Shown here: piece after piece, positions 28,833-37,689 of the stretch
Numbering within the stretch: the stretch's first letter is position 1
Layout of the letters: the number at the start of each line of letters is the position of its first letter
Assembly (NCBI RefSeq): GCF_002844555.1
Contig: NZ_PJNI01000014.1
Coordinates: 23,671 to 87,670, forward strand
DNA: 64,000 nt
Direction: 5' to 3'
Source of the DNA: Brumimicrobium salinarum
GTDB lineage: Bacteria; Bacteroidota; Bacteroidia; Flavobacteriales_D; Crocinitomicaceae
The notes under the pieces: generated by a model
What the model was told of the DNA's origin: nothing
The model's input: the letters and a program-made list of their open reading frames with translations, nothing else
Databases searched by the model: none
Program-made: the position numbers and the translations under genes

Positions 28833-30929
28833 ATGAAATTAGCTAAGGTTGTATTTATCTTCTTTATGTTGTCAAATTTTCTTTATGGACAAGATGAAAC
28901 AATAACAAATGATAATAGCTTATTTACAGCAGATATTGAGTTAGAAGACGTCTCACAAGCTATAGATGATATTTCAGTTAAAGTCACGCCTAAAGGTGGT
29001 AGGAAACCCTATAAGTACATTTGGAATAACGAAAATATCTCCATTTATAACAGCTCTTACACAGGTTGGTCTGAAGGAGATTCTGTTAAAGTTATTGTGA
29101 TAGATGCAAATGACGATTCTGTTGAGGTTAAAGGTTATATCAAGCCAAATAGCTTTTCTGAGTATGTTAATAATGCCATGAAACCAGCTGTTGAGCACCT
29201 ACAAAACATCTTGTTTGCTAGTGTTTGGTCTGATACCGTTTCAGTTGATGAATATGTGTTAAAAGCCCCTTTCGCATTAGATGCAGAAAAGAAAGATTAT
29301 CGACTCAAAAAATGGGTGAAAAAGAACGGTGAAAAGGTTAAGCATTTGGAGGTAATCGCCATTTTAAAGGATGGTGATAGAGAGTTTCCGTTTTATGCGA
29401 TAGGTGACGGTACCTTACAATATGGTAAACATGATGGAGAGATAATATCCAGCAATGATTTAGTGTATTTTACCAATAAACGAGGAAATAGATCAGAGAA
29501 GAAACTTGGAGTTATTAACTATGATTCACCTCAACCTTTTTATTTTAAAAATTTAACCAATAAGTCGCAAGGGATTCCCTTAATTGTTGTTTGGTTAGTA
29601 TGTGGAGCTTTATTTTTTACTTTTAGAATGAAGTTTGTTCAATTCTGGGGGGTGCGTCATGCCATTGAGCTTGTTCAAGGAAAGTTTGATGATCCTACAA
29701 AAGAAGCTGGGGAAGTGACTCATTTTCAAGCGTTGGTTACTGCCTTGTCTGCAACTGTTGGGTTGGGTAATATCGCAGGAGTAGCTATCGCTATTAGTAT
29801 GGGAGGACCTGGCGCAACGTTCTGGATGATTTTAGCAGGGTTGATAGGAATGGCTTCTAAGTTTGTTGAATGTACCCTAGGCGTAAAATATCGCCACATA
29901 AAAGAAGATGGAGAAGTTTTTGGAGGACCCATGTATTATTTGAGCCGTGGACTAAGTAGACGAGGTGGAGGGTTTAAGCAATTAGGTAAAATCTTAGCCA
30001 TTTTATTCGCAATCTTATGTGTTGGTGGTTCTTTAGGCGGTGGCAATATGTTTCAAGCCAACCAAGCGTTTAATCAATTAGCCGAAATCCCAGGATGGGA
30101 AGGCTTTGCTGCTTATGGGTTGTATTTTGGAATAGCAATGGCTATTCTTGTTGGAGTGGTAATTATAGGAGGAATTAAAAGTATTGCTAAAGTTACCGAT
30201 AAAATTGTTCCAGCAATGGTGGCTATTTATGTTATTTCTGCACTAACTATAATTGGATTTAACTACGATAATTTAGGACATGGATTCAATACTATTTTCA
30301 CTGGAGCCTTTAGTCCCGATGCTATTTATGGTGGATTTATAGGGGTTTTGATATTAGGTTTCCAAAGAGCTGCCTTTTCGAATGAAGCAGGAGTTGGGTC
30401 AGCTCCAATCGCGCACTCAGCAGCGAAAACAGAAGAGCCGGTAAGTGAGGGGATTGTTGCTGTTTTAGAACCGTTTATCGATACGGTTGTGGTGTGTACA
30501 ATGACTGCGCTTGTTATTATTTTCACAGGTTATGCTCAAGATCCTGAAGGATTGGAAGGCGCTGCTCTAACCTCTGCTGCTTTCTCTTCCTCTTTAGGAG
30601 ATTGGTCTCTTTATGTATTGTCTTTTGCTGTTGTACTATTCGCATTTTCTACGATGATCTCTTGGTCTTATTATGGGTTAAAGGCATGGACTTACGTTTT
30701 TGGAGAAACAAAAACTGCAGGGTTGGTATATAAATCGATATTCTTGATATTTGTTGTCATAGGTTCTTCAGTTGGTTTAGGCGCTGTTATAGACTTTTCA
30801 GATTTAATGATTTTAGGAATGGCATTTCCAAATATACTTGGTTTACTGATAATGTCTGGAGAGGTGAAAAATGATATGATTGATTACTTTTCTCGAATAA
30901 AATCAGGTGCGATTAAGAAATTTAAATAA
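28833..30929 (+). CDS. Alanine/glycine:sodium symporter (AGCS) with a periplasmic N-terminal domain
   Basis: The C-terminal 450 residues are an AGCS-family sodium:amino-acid symporter with about ten helices and the family signatures [55 protein letters not shown] and [18 protein letters not shown]. Unlike the usual 450-550-residue members, this 698-residue protein starts with a signal peptide ending FLYGQ and about 220 extra residues predicted to be periplasmic. The first part of that extension ([18 protein letters not shown], then [20 protein letters not shown]) resembles an SprB/Ig-like beta repeat. It probably imports alanine or glycine; the extension may sense or capture substrate, which is inference. 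The HhH protein gene follows after 5 nt. Confidence 0.9.
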   Translation: MKLAKVVFIFFMLSNFLYGQDETITNDNSLFTADIELEDVSQAIDDISVKVTPKGGRKPYKYIWNNENISIYNSSYTGWSEGDSVKVIVIDANDDSVEVKGYIKPNSFSEYVNNAMKPAVEHLQNILFASVWSDTVSVDEYVLKAPFALDAEKKDYRLKKWVKKNGEKVKHLEVIAILKDGDREFPFYAIGDGTLQYGKHDGEIISSNDLVYFTNKRGNRSEKKLGVINYDSPQPFYFKNLTNKSQGIPLIVVWLVCGALFFTFRMKFVQFWGVRHAIELVQGKFDDPTKEAGEVTHFQALVTALSATVGLGNIAGVAIAISMGGPGATFWMILAGLIGMASKFVECTLGVKYRHIKEDGEVFGGPMYYLSRGLSRRGGGFKQLGKILAILFAILCVGGSLGGGNMFQANQAFNQLAEIPGWEGFAAYGLYFGIAMAILVGVVIIGGIKSIAKVTDKIVPAMVAIYVISALTIIGFNYDNLGHGFNTIFTGAFSPDAIYGGFIGVLILGFQRAAFSNEAGVGSAPIAHSAAKTEEPVSEGIVAVLEPFIDTVVVCTMTALVIIFTGYAQDPEGLEGAALTSAAFSSSLGDWSLYVLSFAVVLFAFSTMISWSYYGLKAWTYVFGETKTAGLVYKSIFLIFVVIGSSVGLGAVIDFSDLMILGMAFPNILGLLIMSGEVKNDMIDYFSRIKSGAIKKFK

Positions 30930-30934
30930 ATATT

Positions 30935-31870
30935 TTGGCAAAAAATCAATGGGATAAAGAAAAAGTTCATTTTACAAAAAGAGCTAGGAGAGGACTTTTT
31001 GTTTTATTAATCCTTTTTATTCTTGTTGCTGTTTTTCCTCGTTTGTATTACAATTATATCTATACGCCTAAAGATTACAATGTTTCTTATATGGAATCTT
31101 TAAGGCCTAAAAACGAACAACAAGATACTACTGAAAAATACAATAGATATCAGCAGCCTTCAACAGCTTTTGACCCGAATACATACCTCTTGGAAGATTG
31201 GATGGAGATCGGTTTATCTGAGAAGCAGGCCAATTCAATTTTAAATTATTTGAAAAGTGGCGCAGTCCTAAAAGTGAAATCTGACGTTAAGAAACTATAT
31301 GTTGTTGATGAAGAATTGTATGAAATTTTAGAGCCTAAAATTGACTTACCAGAAGCATTACCTTCAAATACAAATTATAAAGAAAAAGCGTTGAAAGCCA
31401 AAAAAGATAATCCATTGAATTTAGATTCTCTGAATTCATATGGTGAAGGAAATGACCCTGCTAAAGAAATGAAGCCGATATCTATAAATCTTGCATCAAA
31501 ACAGGAGCTCATGGCTATATCAGGTATTGGTAAGTATACCGCAGATGAGATTATTAAAATGAGAGAAAATTATGGAGGTATAATCTCTCCCAATCAATTA
31601 CTCGATATCTATAGGGTCGATCAAGAAAGATTGGATAAGATAACCCCGTATTTAATCTTTGATAAGTCCGAAGTTAATAAGTTAAATATCAATACCGCCT
31701 CGGAAGCACAATTGCGTAGACATCCACTAATAACAAGAGATATGGCCAAATCAATTGTTTTTTTTAGAGAAAATCACAGAAAGTATGAAGAGTTAAGTGG
31801 ATTGTTGCTATCGCCATATATCGATAGGGAAAAGCTGAACGCCTTAACACCATATTTAAAAACTGAATAA
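30935..31870 (+). CDS. Membrane-anchored helix-hairpin-helix protein (ComEA-like)
   Basis: A 311-residue protein with a basic N terminus, one membrane helix (LFVLLILFILVAVFPRL, about 21-37) and repeated helix-hairpin-helix modules: LEDWMEIGLSEKQANSILNYL near 90, INLASKQELMAISGIGKYTADEIIKM near 185 and LNINTASEAQLRRHPLITRDMAKSIV near 255. The layout resembles ComEA-type DNA-binding proteins of the envelope. It starts with TTG 5 nt after the symporter stop, so it is in the same transcript. A role in DNA uptake is possible but not shown; no other competence gene is in the window. Confidence 0.82.
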   Translation: MAKNQWDKEKVHFTKRARRGLFVLLILFILVAVFPRLYYNYIYTPKDYNVSYMESLRPKNEQQDTTEKYNRYQQPSTAFDPNTYLLEDWMEIGLSEKQANSILNYLKSGAVLKVKSDVKKLYVVDEELYEILEPKIDLPEALPSNTNYKEKALKAKKDNPLNLDSLNSYGEGNDPAKEMKPISINLASKQELMAISGIGKYTADEIIKMRENYGGIISPNQLLDIYRVDQERLDKITPYLIFDKSEVNKLNINTASEAQLRRHPLITRDMAKSIVFFRENHRKYEELSGLLLSPYIDREKLNALTPYLKTE

Positions 31871-31953
31871 ATTTATATATCCTAAGGATTAAGATATAAA
31901 ATGTATTATATTCGCTTGTTTAATATTATTTTTATTTAAAACTATACATTAGA

Positions 31954-33093
31954 ATGAATTTTGACCTTAATGAAAATCAATTAATGATTCAGCAAATGGT
32001 GAGAGATTTCGCTGAAAAAAATATAAAGCCTCATTTATTAGAATGGGACGAGAAAGAACACTTTCCAGTTGATGTAATGAAAAAACTTGGTGACTTAGGT
32101 CTGCTTGGAATCTATATACCCGAAGAATATGGCGGTAGTGGGTTTTCCTATGACGAATATGTTACAGCTTTAATTGAATTAGGGAAGGTTTGTGGTGGTC
32201 TTGGTTTATCTGTAGCGGCTCATAATTCATTATGTACTGGTCACATTTATTATCACGGATCTGAAGCACAGAAAAAGAAATTTCTCCCAAAGTTAGCATC
32301 TGGTGAATTTATTGGTGCATGGGGGCTTACCGAACCAAATACGGGATCTGATGCGATGCGAATGAAAACTACTGCAGTAAAAGAAGGAAATGAATGGGTA
32401 ATAAATGGAGCTAAGAATTGGATCACACATGGTTTGTCTGGTGATATTGCAGTTGTGCTTGTAAGAACTGGAGAATTGTTGGATAGTAAAGGTATTACTG
32501 CATTTATCATTGAAAAAGATATGCCTGGATTTTCTGCTGTGAAAATTGGGGATAAATTAGGAGTAAGAGCTAGTGAAACTGCGGAGCTTATTTTTGATAA
32601 TGTTCGTGTTCCTGAAGAAAATGTTATAGGTGAAGTAGGAATGGGATTCGTACAAGCTATGCAAATATTAGATGGAGGTAGAATCTCTATTGCTGCTTTA
32701 AGTTGTGGAATTGCTCGTGGTGCTTATGAAGCATCTGTTAAGTACGCTAAAGAACGTGAGCAGTTTGGAAAACCAATAGCCTCATTTCAAGGAATTAGTT
32801 TTAAATTGGCAGACATGGCTACAAATGTAAAAGCTGCAGAGTTGCTAACATTTAATGCTGCTGCTCTGAAAAATAAAGGGGCAAAAATGACAGAAGAAGG
32901 AGCTTATGCAAAGTATTTCGCAAGTGAAACTTCTGTTATGTGTGGAAACGAGGCCGTACAAATTATGGGAGGGTATGGGTATACAAAAGAATATCCTGCA
33001 GAGAAATTTTTACGTGACGCAAAGCTTATGACTATAGGAGAAGGAACTTCAGAAATACAAAAAGTTGTAATTTCTAGAGAAATTTTGAAATAA
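31954..33093 (+). CDS. Acyl-CoA dehydrogenase
   Basis: A flavoprotein of 379 residues that introduces the alpha-beta double bond into acyl-CoA. It shows the typical GAWGLTEPNTGSDAMRMKTTA flavin/substrate block, GVRASETAELIFDNVRVPEENVIG, YAKEREQFGKPIASFQGI, QIMGGYGYTKEYPAEKFLRDAK and the late IGEGTSEIQ with the Glu that acts as catalytic base in short/medium-chain enzymes. The length is normal. Butyryl-CoA or branched-chain acyl-CoA are the likely substrates, but the sequence does not decide. Confidence 0.93.
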   Translation: MNFDLNENQLMIQQMVRDFAEKNIKPHLLEWDEKEHFPVDVMKKLGDLGLLGIYIPEEYGGSGFSYDEYVTALIELGKVCGGLGLSVAAHNSLCTGHIYYHGSEAQKKKFLPKLASGEFIGAWGLTEPNTGSDAMRMKTTAVKEGNEWVINGAKNWITHGLSGDIAVVLVRTGELLDSKGITAFIIEKDMPGFSAVKIGDKLGVRASETAELIFDNVRVPEENVIGEVGMGFVQAMQILDGGRISIAALSCGIARGAYEASVKYAKEREQFGKPIASFQGISFKLADMATNVKAAELLTFNAAALKNKGAKMTEEGAYAKYFASETSVMCGNEAVQIMGGYGYTKEYPAEKFLRDAKLMTIGEGTSEIQKVVISREILK

Positions 33094-33096
33094 ATA

Positions 33097-33126
33097 TTGT
33101 TCATAACATTTATCTTACTATCTTTG
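33097..33126 (+). promoter_or_regulatory. Promoter of rpsU
   Basis: TTG at 33097-33099, 19-nt spacer, TATCTTTG at 33119-33126: a full match to the Bacteroidota consensus, 45 nt upstream of the rpsU ATG. Confidence 0.65.
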
Positions 33127-33171
33127 CCGACCTATTTAGAATTGAATTTATAAACGAATTAATTATAGAAT

Positions 33172-33362
33172 ATGTTAACAGTTCCTGTAAAAGAAGGAGA
33201 GAATATTGAAAGAGCTCTCAAAAAATACAAAAAAAGTTTGAAAAAACGGGTAGAATGCGCGAAATTCGAAGAAGAAAAGAGTTTATTAAGCCGTCTGTTC
33301 AAATGCGTCAACAACGTATTAAAGCTGGATACAAACAACGTATGATTTCGAAAGAAATATAA
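33172..33362 (+). CDS. rpsU: Ribosomal protein bS21, reading frame broken by one base
   Basis: ATG at 33172 opens MLTVPVKEGENIERALKKY, the normal bS21 start. After TAC the A7 run at 33229-33235 puts the rest out of frame, and the zero frame stops early at 33345. Adding one A gives KKKFEKTGRMREIRRRKEF and a C terminus ending QRMISKEI, with stop at 33362: a 63-residue, typical Bacteroidota bS21. In this phylum bS21 helps hide the anti-Shine-Dalgarno end of 16S rRNA. A real loss of this protein is improbable, so a sequencing undercall is the likely cause; translational slippage on the A run is the alternative. A terminator hairpin follows at 33385. Confidence 0.88.
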
Positions 33363-33384
33363 CAAGCAACAAAAATATTTTTTG

Positions 33385-33414
33385 AAAAGGAGTTCTTTAT
33401 GGACTCCTTTTTTT
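33385..33414 (+). terminator. Intrinsic terminator after rpsU
   Basis: AAAAGGAGT (33385-33393) pairs with ACTCCTTTT (33403-33411) across a 9-nt loop and runs into a T tract. It lies between rpsU and xerC and argues against the in-frame xerC start at 33399, which falls inside the hairpin. Confidence 0.75.
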
Positions 33415-33425
33415 ATTTTTATAAT

Positions 33426-34301
33426 ATGTTGAATTTATTTATCACATATTTAAGTACAGAGAAACGTCTTTCTTTACATTCAATTGTTGCCTATGAAAAT
33501 GATGTAAGTTCTTTCCTCAGTTTTGTCGGTGTTGATAGCATAGATGATGTAGGCGAAATATCTTATCAAAACATAAGAGCTTGGATAGTCGAGTTAATAA
33601 ATGAAGGATGTTCCAATAAAACAGTTAATCGAAAGCTCTCTTCTTTGAGGGGGTTTTTTAAATGGTTAATGAAAGGCAGTTTTATTGCTGTGGATCCTAT
33701 GCAGAAGATAAAGGGGCCTAAGCAACATAAGAGAATACCAGAGTTTGTTAAAGAAGAGGAGATAGACATAGAAAGAATTAATGAGGTTTTCCCTGACTCA
33801 ATATCAGGTTTGCGAGATAGATTGATTCTAGAGGTTTTTTATCAAACAGGCATCCGTTTATCTGAATTGATCAATCTTCGTGTGAACGATGTCAATTCTA
33901 CTTCAATTAAGGTGTTGGGAAAGCGCAACAAGGAACGATTAGTTCCCTTGTCAGGTCAATTGTATGAAGATTTATTACGTTACATAAGATCTCCGAAAGT
34001 CGACCGGAGCCAATCTGATCATGTTTTTCTTACTGATAAAGGAGACAAGATGTATCCCAATTTTGTATATAGAAAAATGAAATTTTACCTTTCTTTATTA
34101 ACTAACTTGTCTAAAAGAAGTCCACACATTCTAAGACATACTTTTGCTACTCACATGTTGAATAATGGAGCGGGATTAGAAACATTGAAAGAGATATTGG
34201 GGCACGCTGATTTAAGTGCAACACAGATTTACACACACAATTCATTTGATGAAATATCAAAAATATACGATCAGGCTCATCCAAGGGGAGGTAACGAATG
34301 A
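33426..34301 (+). CDS. xerC: Tyrosine recombinase XerC/XerD type
   Basis: A 291-residue tyrosine recombinase that should resolve chromosome dimers at dif. It has the N-terminal SAM-like core-binding domain (TYLSTEKRLSLHSIVAYENDV, KTVNRKLSSLRGFFKW) and the catalytic domain with Arg in YQTGIRLSEL, HILRHTFATHML, LGHADLSATQIY and the nucleophile Tyr in that last block. I chose ATG 33426 because the upstream in-frame ATG at 33399 lies in the terminator hairpin. The position between rpsU and the tRNA-tuf cluster is the conserved one in Flavobacteriia. Whether this copy is XerC or XerD cannot be settled from sequence alone. Confidence 0.9.
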   Translation: MLNLFITYLSTEKRLSLHSIVAYENDVSSFLSFVGVDSIDDVGEISYQNIRAWIVELINEGCSNKTVNRKLSSLRGFFKWLMKGSFIAVDPMQKIKGPKQHKRIPEFVKEEEIDIERINEVFPDSISGLRDRLILEVFYQTGIRLSELINLRVNDVNSTSIKVLGKRNKERLVPLSGQLYEDLLRYIRSPKVDRSQSDHVFLTDKGDKMYPNFVYRKMKFYLSLLTNLSKRSPHILRHTFATHMLNNGAGLETLKEILGHADLSATQIYTHNSFDEISKIYDQAHPRGGNE

Positions 34302-34432
34302 GGTTGTTAGCGAATGAGGTCATTGTAGAAGATATTGGTTTACTAATATGAATTTTAATAGATGATTTAAAAGTGATTGAAGTGAGGTGTGTTTTTAAAT
34401 TATTTTTTTTTATTTTTTTTTTAAAAAAGTGC

Positions 34433-34462
34433 TTGTTGTAAATTAATTATTTCATACATTTG
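34433..34462 (+). promoter_or_regulatory. Promoter of the tRNA-tuf cluster
   Basis: TTG at 34433-34435 (spacer 19) or 34436-34438 (spacer 16) precedes a perfect TACATTTG at 34455-34462, about 70 nt upstream of the first tRNA. Confidence 0.65.
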
Positions 34463-34531
34463 CAAACCCGAACGCGTTAACAGAAACAAGTACGGGAGTT
34501 CTTTAAAAGATTATTGTACCAAATATTAATT

Positions 34532-34605
34532 GCCGATGTAGCTCAGCTGGCTAGAGCAGCTGATTTGTAATCAGCAGGTCGGGGGTTCGAGTCCCTCCAT
34601 CGGCT
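34532..34605 (+). tRNA. tRNA-Thr (anticodon TGT)
   Basis: Full cloverleaf: acceptor GCCGATG/CATCGGC, D arm GCTC/GAGC, anticodon stem GCTGA/TCAGC with loop TTTGTAA, and T arm with GTTCGAG. Anticodon TGT reads ACA (Thr). CCA is not encoded. It is the first of four clustered tRNAs before tuf. Confidence 0.95.
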
Positions 34606-34616
34606 CTAAAATTTTT

Positions 34617-34699
34617 GGGGGGATACTCAAGCGGCCAACGAGGACAGACTGTAAATCTGTTGGTTTTTACCTTCGAAGGTTCGAATCCTTCTCCCCCCA
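34617..34699 (+). tRNA. tRNA-Tyr (anticodon GTA)
   Basis: Acceptor GGGGGGA/TCCCCCC, loop CTGTAAA giving anticodon GTA, and a long variable arm as expected of a bacterial class II tRNA-Tyr; 83 nt. Confidence 0.95.
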
Positions 34700-34730
34700 C
34701 AAGATTTTAGCAATTAATAAAAATAAATAA

Positions 34731-34803
34731 GCGGGAGTAGCTCAGTTGGTAGAGCGTCAGCCTTCCAAGCTGAGGGTCGCGAGTTCGAGTCTCGTCTCCC
34801 GCT
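34731..34803 (+). tRNA. tRNA-Gly (anticodon TCC)
   Basis: Acceptor GCGGGAG/CTCCCGC, anticodon stem TCAGC/GCTGA with loop CTTCCAA giving TCC, and a normal T arm GTTCGAGTC; 73 nt. Confidence 0.95.
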
Positions 34804-34831
34804 CTTTTTATAGTCTTTTAAATAACTCGCT

Positions 34832-34903
34832 GCCGATGTAGCTCAGGGGTAGAGTGCTTCCTTGGTAAGGAAGAGGTCACGAGTTCAATTCTCGTCATTG
34901 GCT
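34832..34903 (+). tRNA. tRNA-Thr (anticodon GGT)
   Basis: Acceptor GCCGATG/CATTGGC with one G-T wobble, anticodon stem CTTCC/GGAAG with loop TTGGTAA giving GGT, 72 nt. The first 15 nt are the same as in the tRNA-Thr(TGT) of this cluster, suggesting common origin. Confidence 0.95.
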
Positions 34904-34925
34904 CGAAATAAGTTAGTGTATTGGG

Positions 34926-34948
34926 AATCACTCATTTTTTGGGTGATT
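34926..34948 (+). other. Hairpin between the tRNAs and tuf
   Basis: AATCACTC (34926-34933) pairs with GGGTGATT (34941-34948), one G-T pair, 7-nt loop. No proper T tract follows, so it may be an RNA processing or attenuation element in the tuf leader rather than a full terminator. Confidence 0.4.
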
Positions 34949-35027
34949 ATTTGTGCATGTACAAAGAGATGTTTATTCATCTTGAATGATTATTAATTAA
35001 GTATATTAACTAAGTAACAAATAAAAA

Positions 35028-36215
35028 ATGGCTAAGGAAACATTTAATCGTTCCAAACCACACTTGAACATTGGAACACTCGGTCACGTCGATCATGGTA
35101 AGACAACTTTAACTGCTGCTATCGCTGCGGTTTTATCAGCAAAAGGTTTTGCTGAAGCTCGTGATTTTGACACAATCGACAACGCTCCTGAAGAAAAGGA
35201 ACGTGGTATTACAATTAACACGTCTCACATTGAGTACGAAACAGAGAACAGACACTACGCACACGTAGATTGTCCAGGTCACGCCGATTATGTTAAGAAC
35301 ATGGTTACGGGAGCTGCGCAAATGGATGGAGCAATATTAGTTGTTGCTGCAACTGATGGGCCAATGCCACAAACACGTGAGCACATTCTTTTAGGACGTC
35401 AGGTTGGGGTTCCAAGAGTTGTTGTTTTCATGAACAAAGTTGATTTAGTGGATGATGAGGAGCTACTTGAATTAGTTGAGTTAGAGATCAGAGAATTGCT
35501 TTCTTTCTATGACTACGATGGTGACAATTCTCCAGTAATTCAAGGTTCTGCTTTAGGAGCACTTAACGGTGATGAGAAGTGGAGTGAGAAAGTTATGGAA
35601 TTGATGGACGCTGTTGACTCTTGGATTGAGTTGCCAGAGCGTGAGGTTGATAAGCCTTTCTTAATGCCTGTTGAGGATGTATTCTCTATTACAGGTCGTG
35701 GTACTGTTGCTACAGGTCGTATCGAAACTGGTGTTATAAACTCTGGTGAAGAAGTTGACCTTCTAGGTATGGGGGACGAAAAGTTAAAATCTGTTGTTAC
35801 AGGTGTTGAAATGTTCCGTAAAATCTTAGATAGAGGTGAAGCAGGAGATAACGTTGGTCTTTTATTAAGAGGTATTGACAAGGCAGATATCCGTCGTGGT
35901 ATGGTGGTTTGTAAGCCTGGATCTACAACTCCTCACGCTAAGTTTAAAGCTGAGATTTATGTATTGAAAAAAGAAGAAGGTGGACGTCATACTCCATTCC
36001 ATAATCGTTACCGTCCACAGTTTTACTTCCGTACAACTGATGTAACAGGTGAAATTCACTTAAGTGAAGATCGTGATATGGTTATGCCTGGTGATAACGT
36101 AACAATTACTGTTGATTTAATTGTTCCTATCGCAATGAACAAAGGACTTCGTTTTGCTATCCGTGAAGGTGGAAGAACAGTAGGTGCTGGTCAGGTAACT
36201 GAGATCTTAGATTAA
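35028..36215 (+). CDS. tuf: Elongation factor Tu
   Basis: EF-Tu, the GTPase that delivers aminoacyl-tRNA to the ribosome; 395 residues. G1 is GHVDHGKTT at 19-27, followed by the switch I region [15 protein letters not shown]3 DCPGH, G4 NKVD and the domain 2/3 blocks [15 protein letters not shown] and [12 protein letters not shown]. The C terminus is standard ([17 protein letters not shown]). It follows four tRNA genes and is followed by a terminator and tRNA-Trp, the usual order in the phylum. Confidence 0.98.
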   Translation: MAKETFNRSKPHLNIGTLGHVDHGKTTLTAAIAAVLSAKGFAEARDFDTIDNAPEEKERGITINTSHIEYETENRHYAHVDCPGHADYVKNMVTGAAQMDGAILVVAATDGPMPQTREHILLGRQVGVPRVVVFMNKVDLVDDEELLELVELEIRELLSFYDYDGDNSPVIQGSALGALNGDEKWSEKVMELMDAVDSWIELPEREVDKPFLMPVEDVFSITGRGTVATGRIETGVINSGEEVDLLGMGDEKLKSVVTGVEMFRKILDRGEAGDNVGLLLRGIDKADIRRGMVVCKPGSTTPHAKFKAEIYVLKKEEGGRHTPFHNRYRPQFYFRTTDVTGEIHLSEDRDMVMPGDNVTITVDLIVPIAMNKGLRFAIREGGRTVGAGQVTEILD

Positions 36216-36234
36216 GATTTAATAAATTATAAAG

Positions 36235-36263
36235 ACGGGGAGTTGATAAAGCTCCCCGTTTTT
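36235..36263 (+). terminator. Intrinsic terminator after tuf
   Basis: ACGGGGAG (36235-36242) pairs perfectly with CTCCCCGT (36252-36259), 9-nt loop, followed by a T5 tract. It lies 5 nt before tRNA-Trp, so the downstream genes depend on read-through or another promoter. Confidence 0.8.
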
Positions 36264-36267
36264 AACT

Positions 36268-36340
36268 ACGGGTGTAGCTCAGTTGGTAGAGTACTGGTCT
36301 CCAAAACCATTGGTCGTGGGTTCGAATCCTACCGCCCGTG
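36268..36340 (+). tRNA. tRNA-Trp (anticodon CCA)
   Basis: Acceptor ACGGGTG/CGCCCGT (one wobble), D arm with AGCTCAGTTGGTAGAG, anticodon loop CTCCAAA giving CCA, T arm GGTTCGAATCC. It sits between tuf and secE as in most Bacteroidota. Confidence 0.95.
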
Positions 36341-36355
36341 CTAATAATATAGAAA

Positions 36356-36568
36356 GTGGCAAATATTGTAAATTATATTCAAGACACATACCATGAACTA
36401 GCTCACAAAGTGAGTTGGCCAACATGGACAGAGTTACAGAATAATACTATAATTGTAGTTATTGGTTCTGTAATATTTTCCTTACTTATATTTGTAATGG
36501 ATTTTATATTTGGAATAAATCCATCCACATACTTTTGGAAAGGTGTGCTTGGACTGATTTATCCATAA
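36356..36568 (+). CDS. secE: Preprotein translocase subunit SecE
   Basis: SecE is the essential small subunit of the SecYEG channel. The 70-residue product has the amphipathic helix with HELAHKVSWPTWTELQNNT and one membrane helix (IIVVIGSVIFSLLIFVMDFI). The start is GTG 15 nt after tRNA-Trp. nusG follows after 30 nt. Confidence 0.95.
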   Translation: MANIVNYIQDTYHELAHKVSWPTWTELQNNTIIVVIGSVIFSLLIFVMDFIFGINPSTYFWKGVLGLIYP

Positions 36569-36598
36569 TTGTTTTACTGAGGTATTAAGAGGTTAGCA

Positions 36599-37150
36599 GT
36601 GGAAGAAGTAAAGAAAAGATGGTACGTTGTTCGCGCAATAAGCGGGAAAGAAAACATGGTTAAGGAATATCTTGAGATGGAAATTAATAGACAAAAACTG
36701 TCTGACTATTTCGGTCAAATTTTGATTCCAACTGAAAAGGTTTTTCAAATACGTAACGGTAAAAAAATATCCAAAGAGAAAACTTTTTTGCCAGGTTATG
36801 TTCTCGTCGAAACTGCACTTGTTGGTGAGGTGCCACATGTTATAAAAGGTGTACCGAACGTTATTGGTTTCTTAGGAGCCGAAAAACATGGTGATCCTCT
36901 TCCTATGCGTAAATCTGAAGTAAACAGAATTCTTGGTAAAGTTGATGAACTGACGGAAAACGAAGAGGAGATGAAAATACCTTTCGTAGTTGGTGAGTCA
37001 GTCAAGGTAGTAGATGGACCTTTCAATAATTTTAACGGTACTATCGAAGAAATTAATGAAGAGAAAAAGAAGCTTAAAGTTATGGTGAAAATTTTTGGGC
37101 GTAAAAACCTTGTTGAATTGAGCTATATGCAAGTTGATAAAGAAAGTTAA
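36599..37150 (+). CDS. nusG: Transcription termination/antitermination protein NusG
   Basis: A 183-residue NusG that binds RNA polymerase and links it to Rho or the ribosome. The N-terminal NGN domain runs from KKRWYVVRAISGKENMVKEYL to about 115, and the C-terminal KOW domain carries GESVKVVDGPFNNFNGTIEEI and VMVKIFGRKNLVELSYMQV. The start is GTG. Position and length are normal. Confidence 0.96.
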   Translation: MEEVKKRWYVVRAISGKENMVKEYLEMEINRQKLSDYFGQILIPTEKVFQIRNGKKISKEKTFLPGYVLVETALVGEVPHVIKGVPNVIGFLGAEKHGDPLPMRKSEVNRILGKVDELTENEEEMKIPFVVGESVKVVDGPFNNFNGTIEEINEEKKKLKVMVKIFGRKNLVELSYMQVDKES

Positions 37151-37164
37151 TAAGTATTTTAACC

Positions 37165-37219
37165 AGTAGGAGTGACGGTGATGATTAAAGCTTCCCATCG
37201 ATACGGTCATGTTAGTACT
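37165..37219 (+). other. Possible structured leader of the rplK-rplA transcript
   Basis: In the 86-nt nusG-rplK gap three short helices nest: AGTA (37165)/TACT (37216), TGAC (37173)/GTCA (37206) and GATG (37080-type motif at 37180)/CATC (37196), with unequal internal loops. L11-L1 operons are often autoregulated by L1 binding to such a leader. The helices are only 4 bp each, so chance is a real possibility. Confidence 0.25.
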
Positions 37220-37236
37220 ACACAAATTATATATAA

Positions 37237-37677
37237 ATGGCTAAAGAAGTAGCAGGTTTGATCAAATTACAGATCAAAGGTGGTGCAGCAAATCCTTCTC
37301 CGCCCGTTGGTCCCGCACTTGGTGCAAAAGGGGTTAACATCATGGAGTTCTGTAAGCAGTTTAACTCAAGAACTCAAGATAGGGCAGGAAAAGTATTACC
37401 CGTTGTAATCACAGTTTATAGTGACAAGTCGTTCGACTTTATCATTAAAACACCCCCAGCAGCAGTTCAAATTTTAGAAGCAGCTAAAACTAAGAAAGGT
37501 TCAGCTGAACCAAACCGTGTTAAGGTGGCAAGCCTTTCATGGGATCAAGTAAAAGCAATAGCTGAAGATAAAATGACTGATTTAAATTGTTTTACAGTTG
37601 AGTCAGGTATGAAAATGGTTGCTGGTACAGCAAGAAGTATGGGAGTAACTGTAAAAGGAGAATTTCCAAAAAACTAA
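37237..37677 (+). CDS. rplK: Ribosomal protein uL11
   Basis: A 146-residue L11 with the N-terminal [34 protein letters not shown] and the C-terminal rRNA-binding part ending [14 protein letters not shown]11 shapes the GTPase-associated centre of the 50S subunit. It is followed by rplA after 12 nt. Confidence 0.97.
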   Translation: MAKEVAGLIKLQIKGGAANPSPPVGPALGAKGVNIMEFCKQFNSRTQDRAGKVLPVVITVYSDKSFDFIIKTPPAAVQILEAAKTKKGSAEPNRVKVASLSWDQVKAIAEDKMTDLNCFTVESGMKMVAGTARSMGVTVKGEFPKN

Positions 37678-37689
37678 AAAACATTAATC

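Noticed and set aside
33399..33425. Upstream xerC start at ATG 33399
   Set aside because: It lies inside the rpsU terminator hairpin; ATG 33426 gives the normal N terminus.
34293..34322. Short tandem repeat (CGAATGAGGT twice) at the end of xerC
   Set aside because: Two copies of 10 nt; likely chance or simple slippage without function.
37186..37205. Adjacent HindIII- and ClaI-like sites suggesting vector sequence
   Set aside because: The surrounding bases do not match a common polylinker and the sequence continues as normal chromosome.
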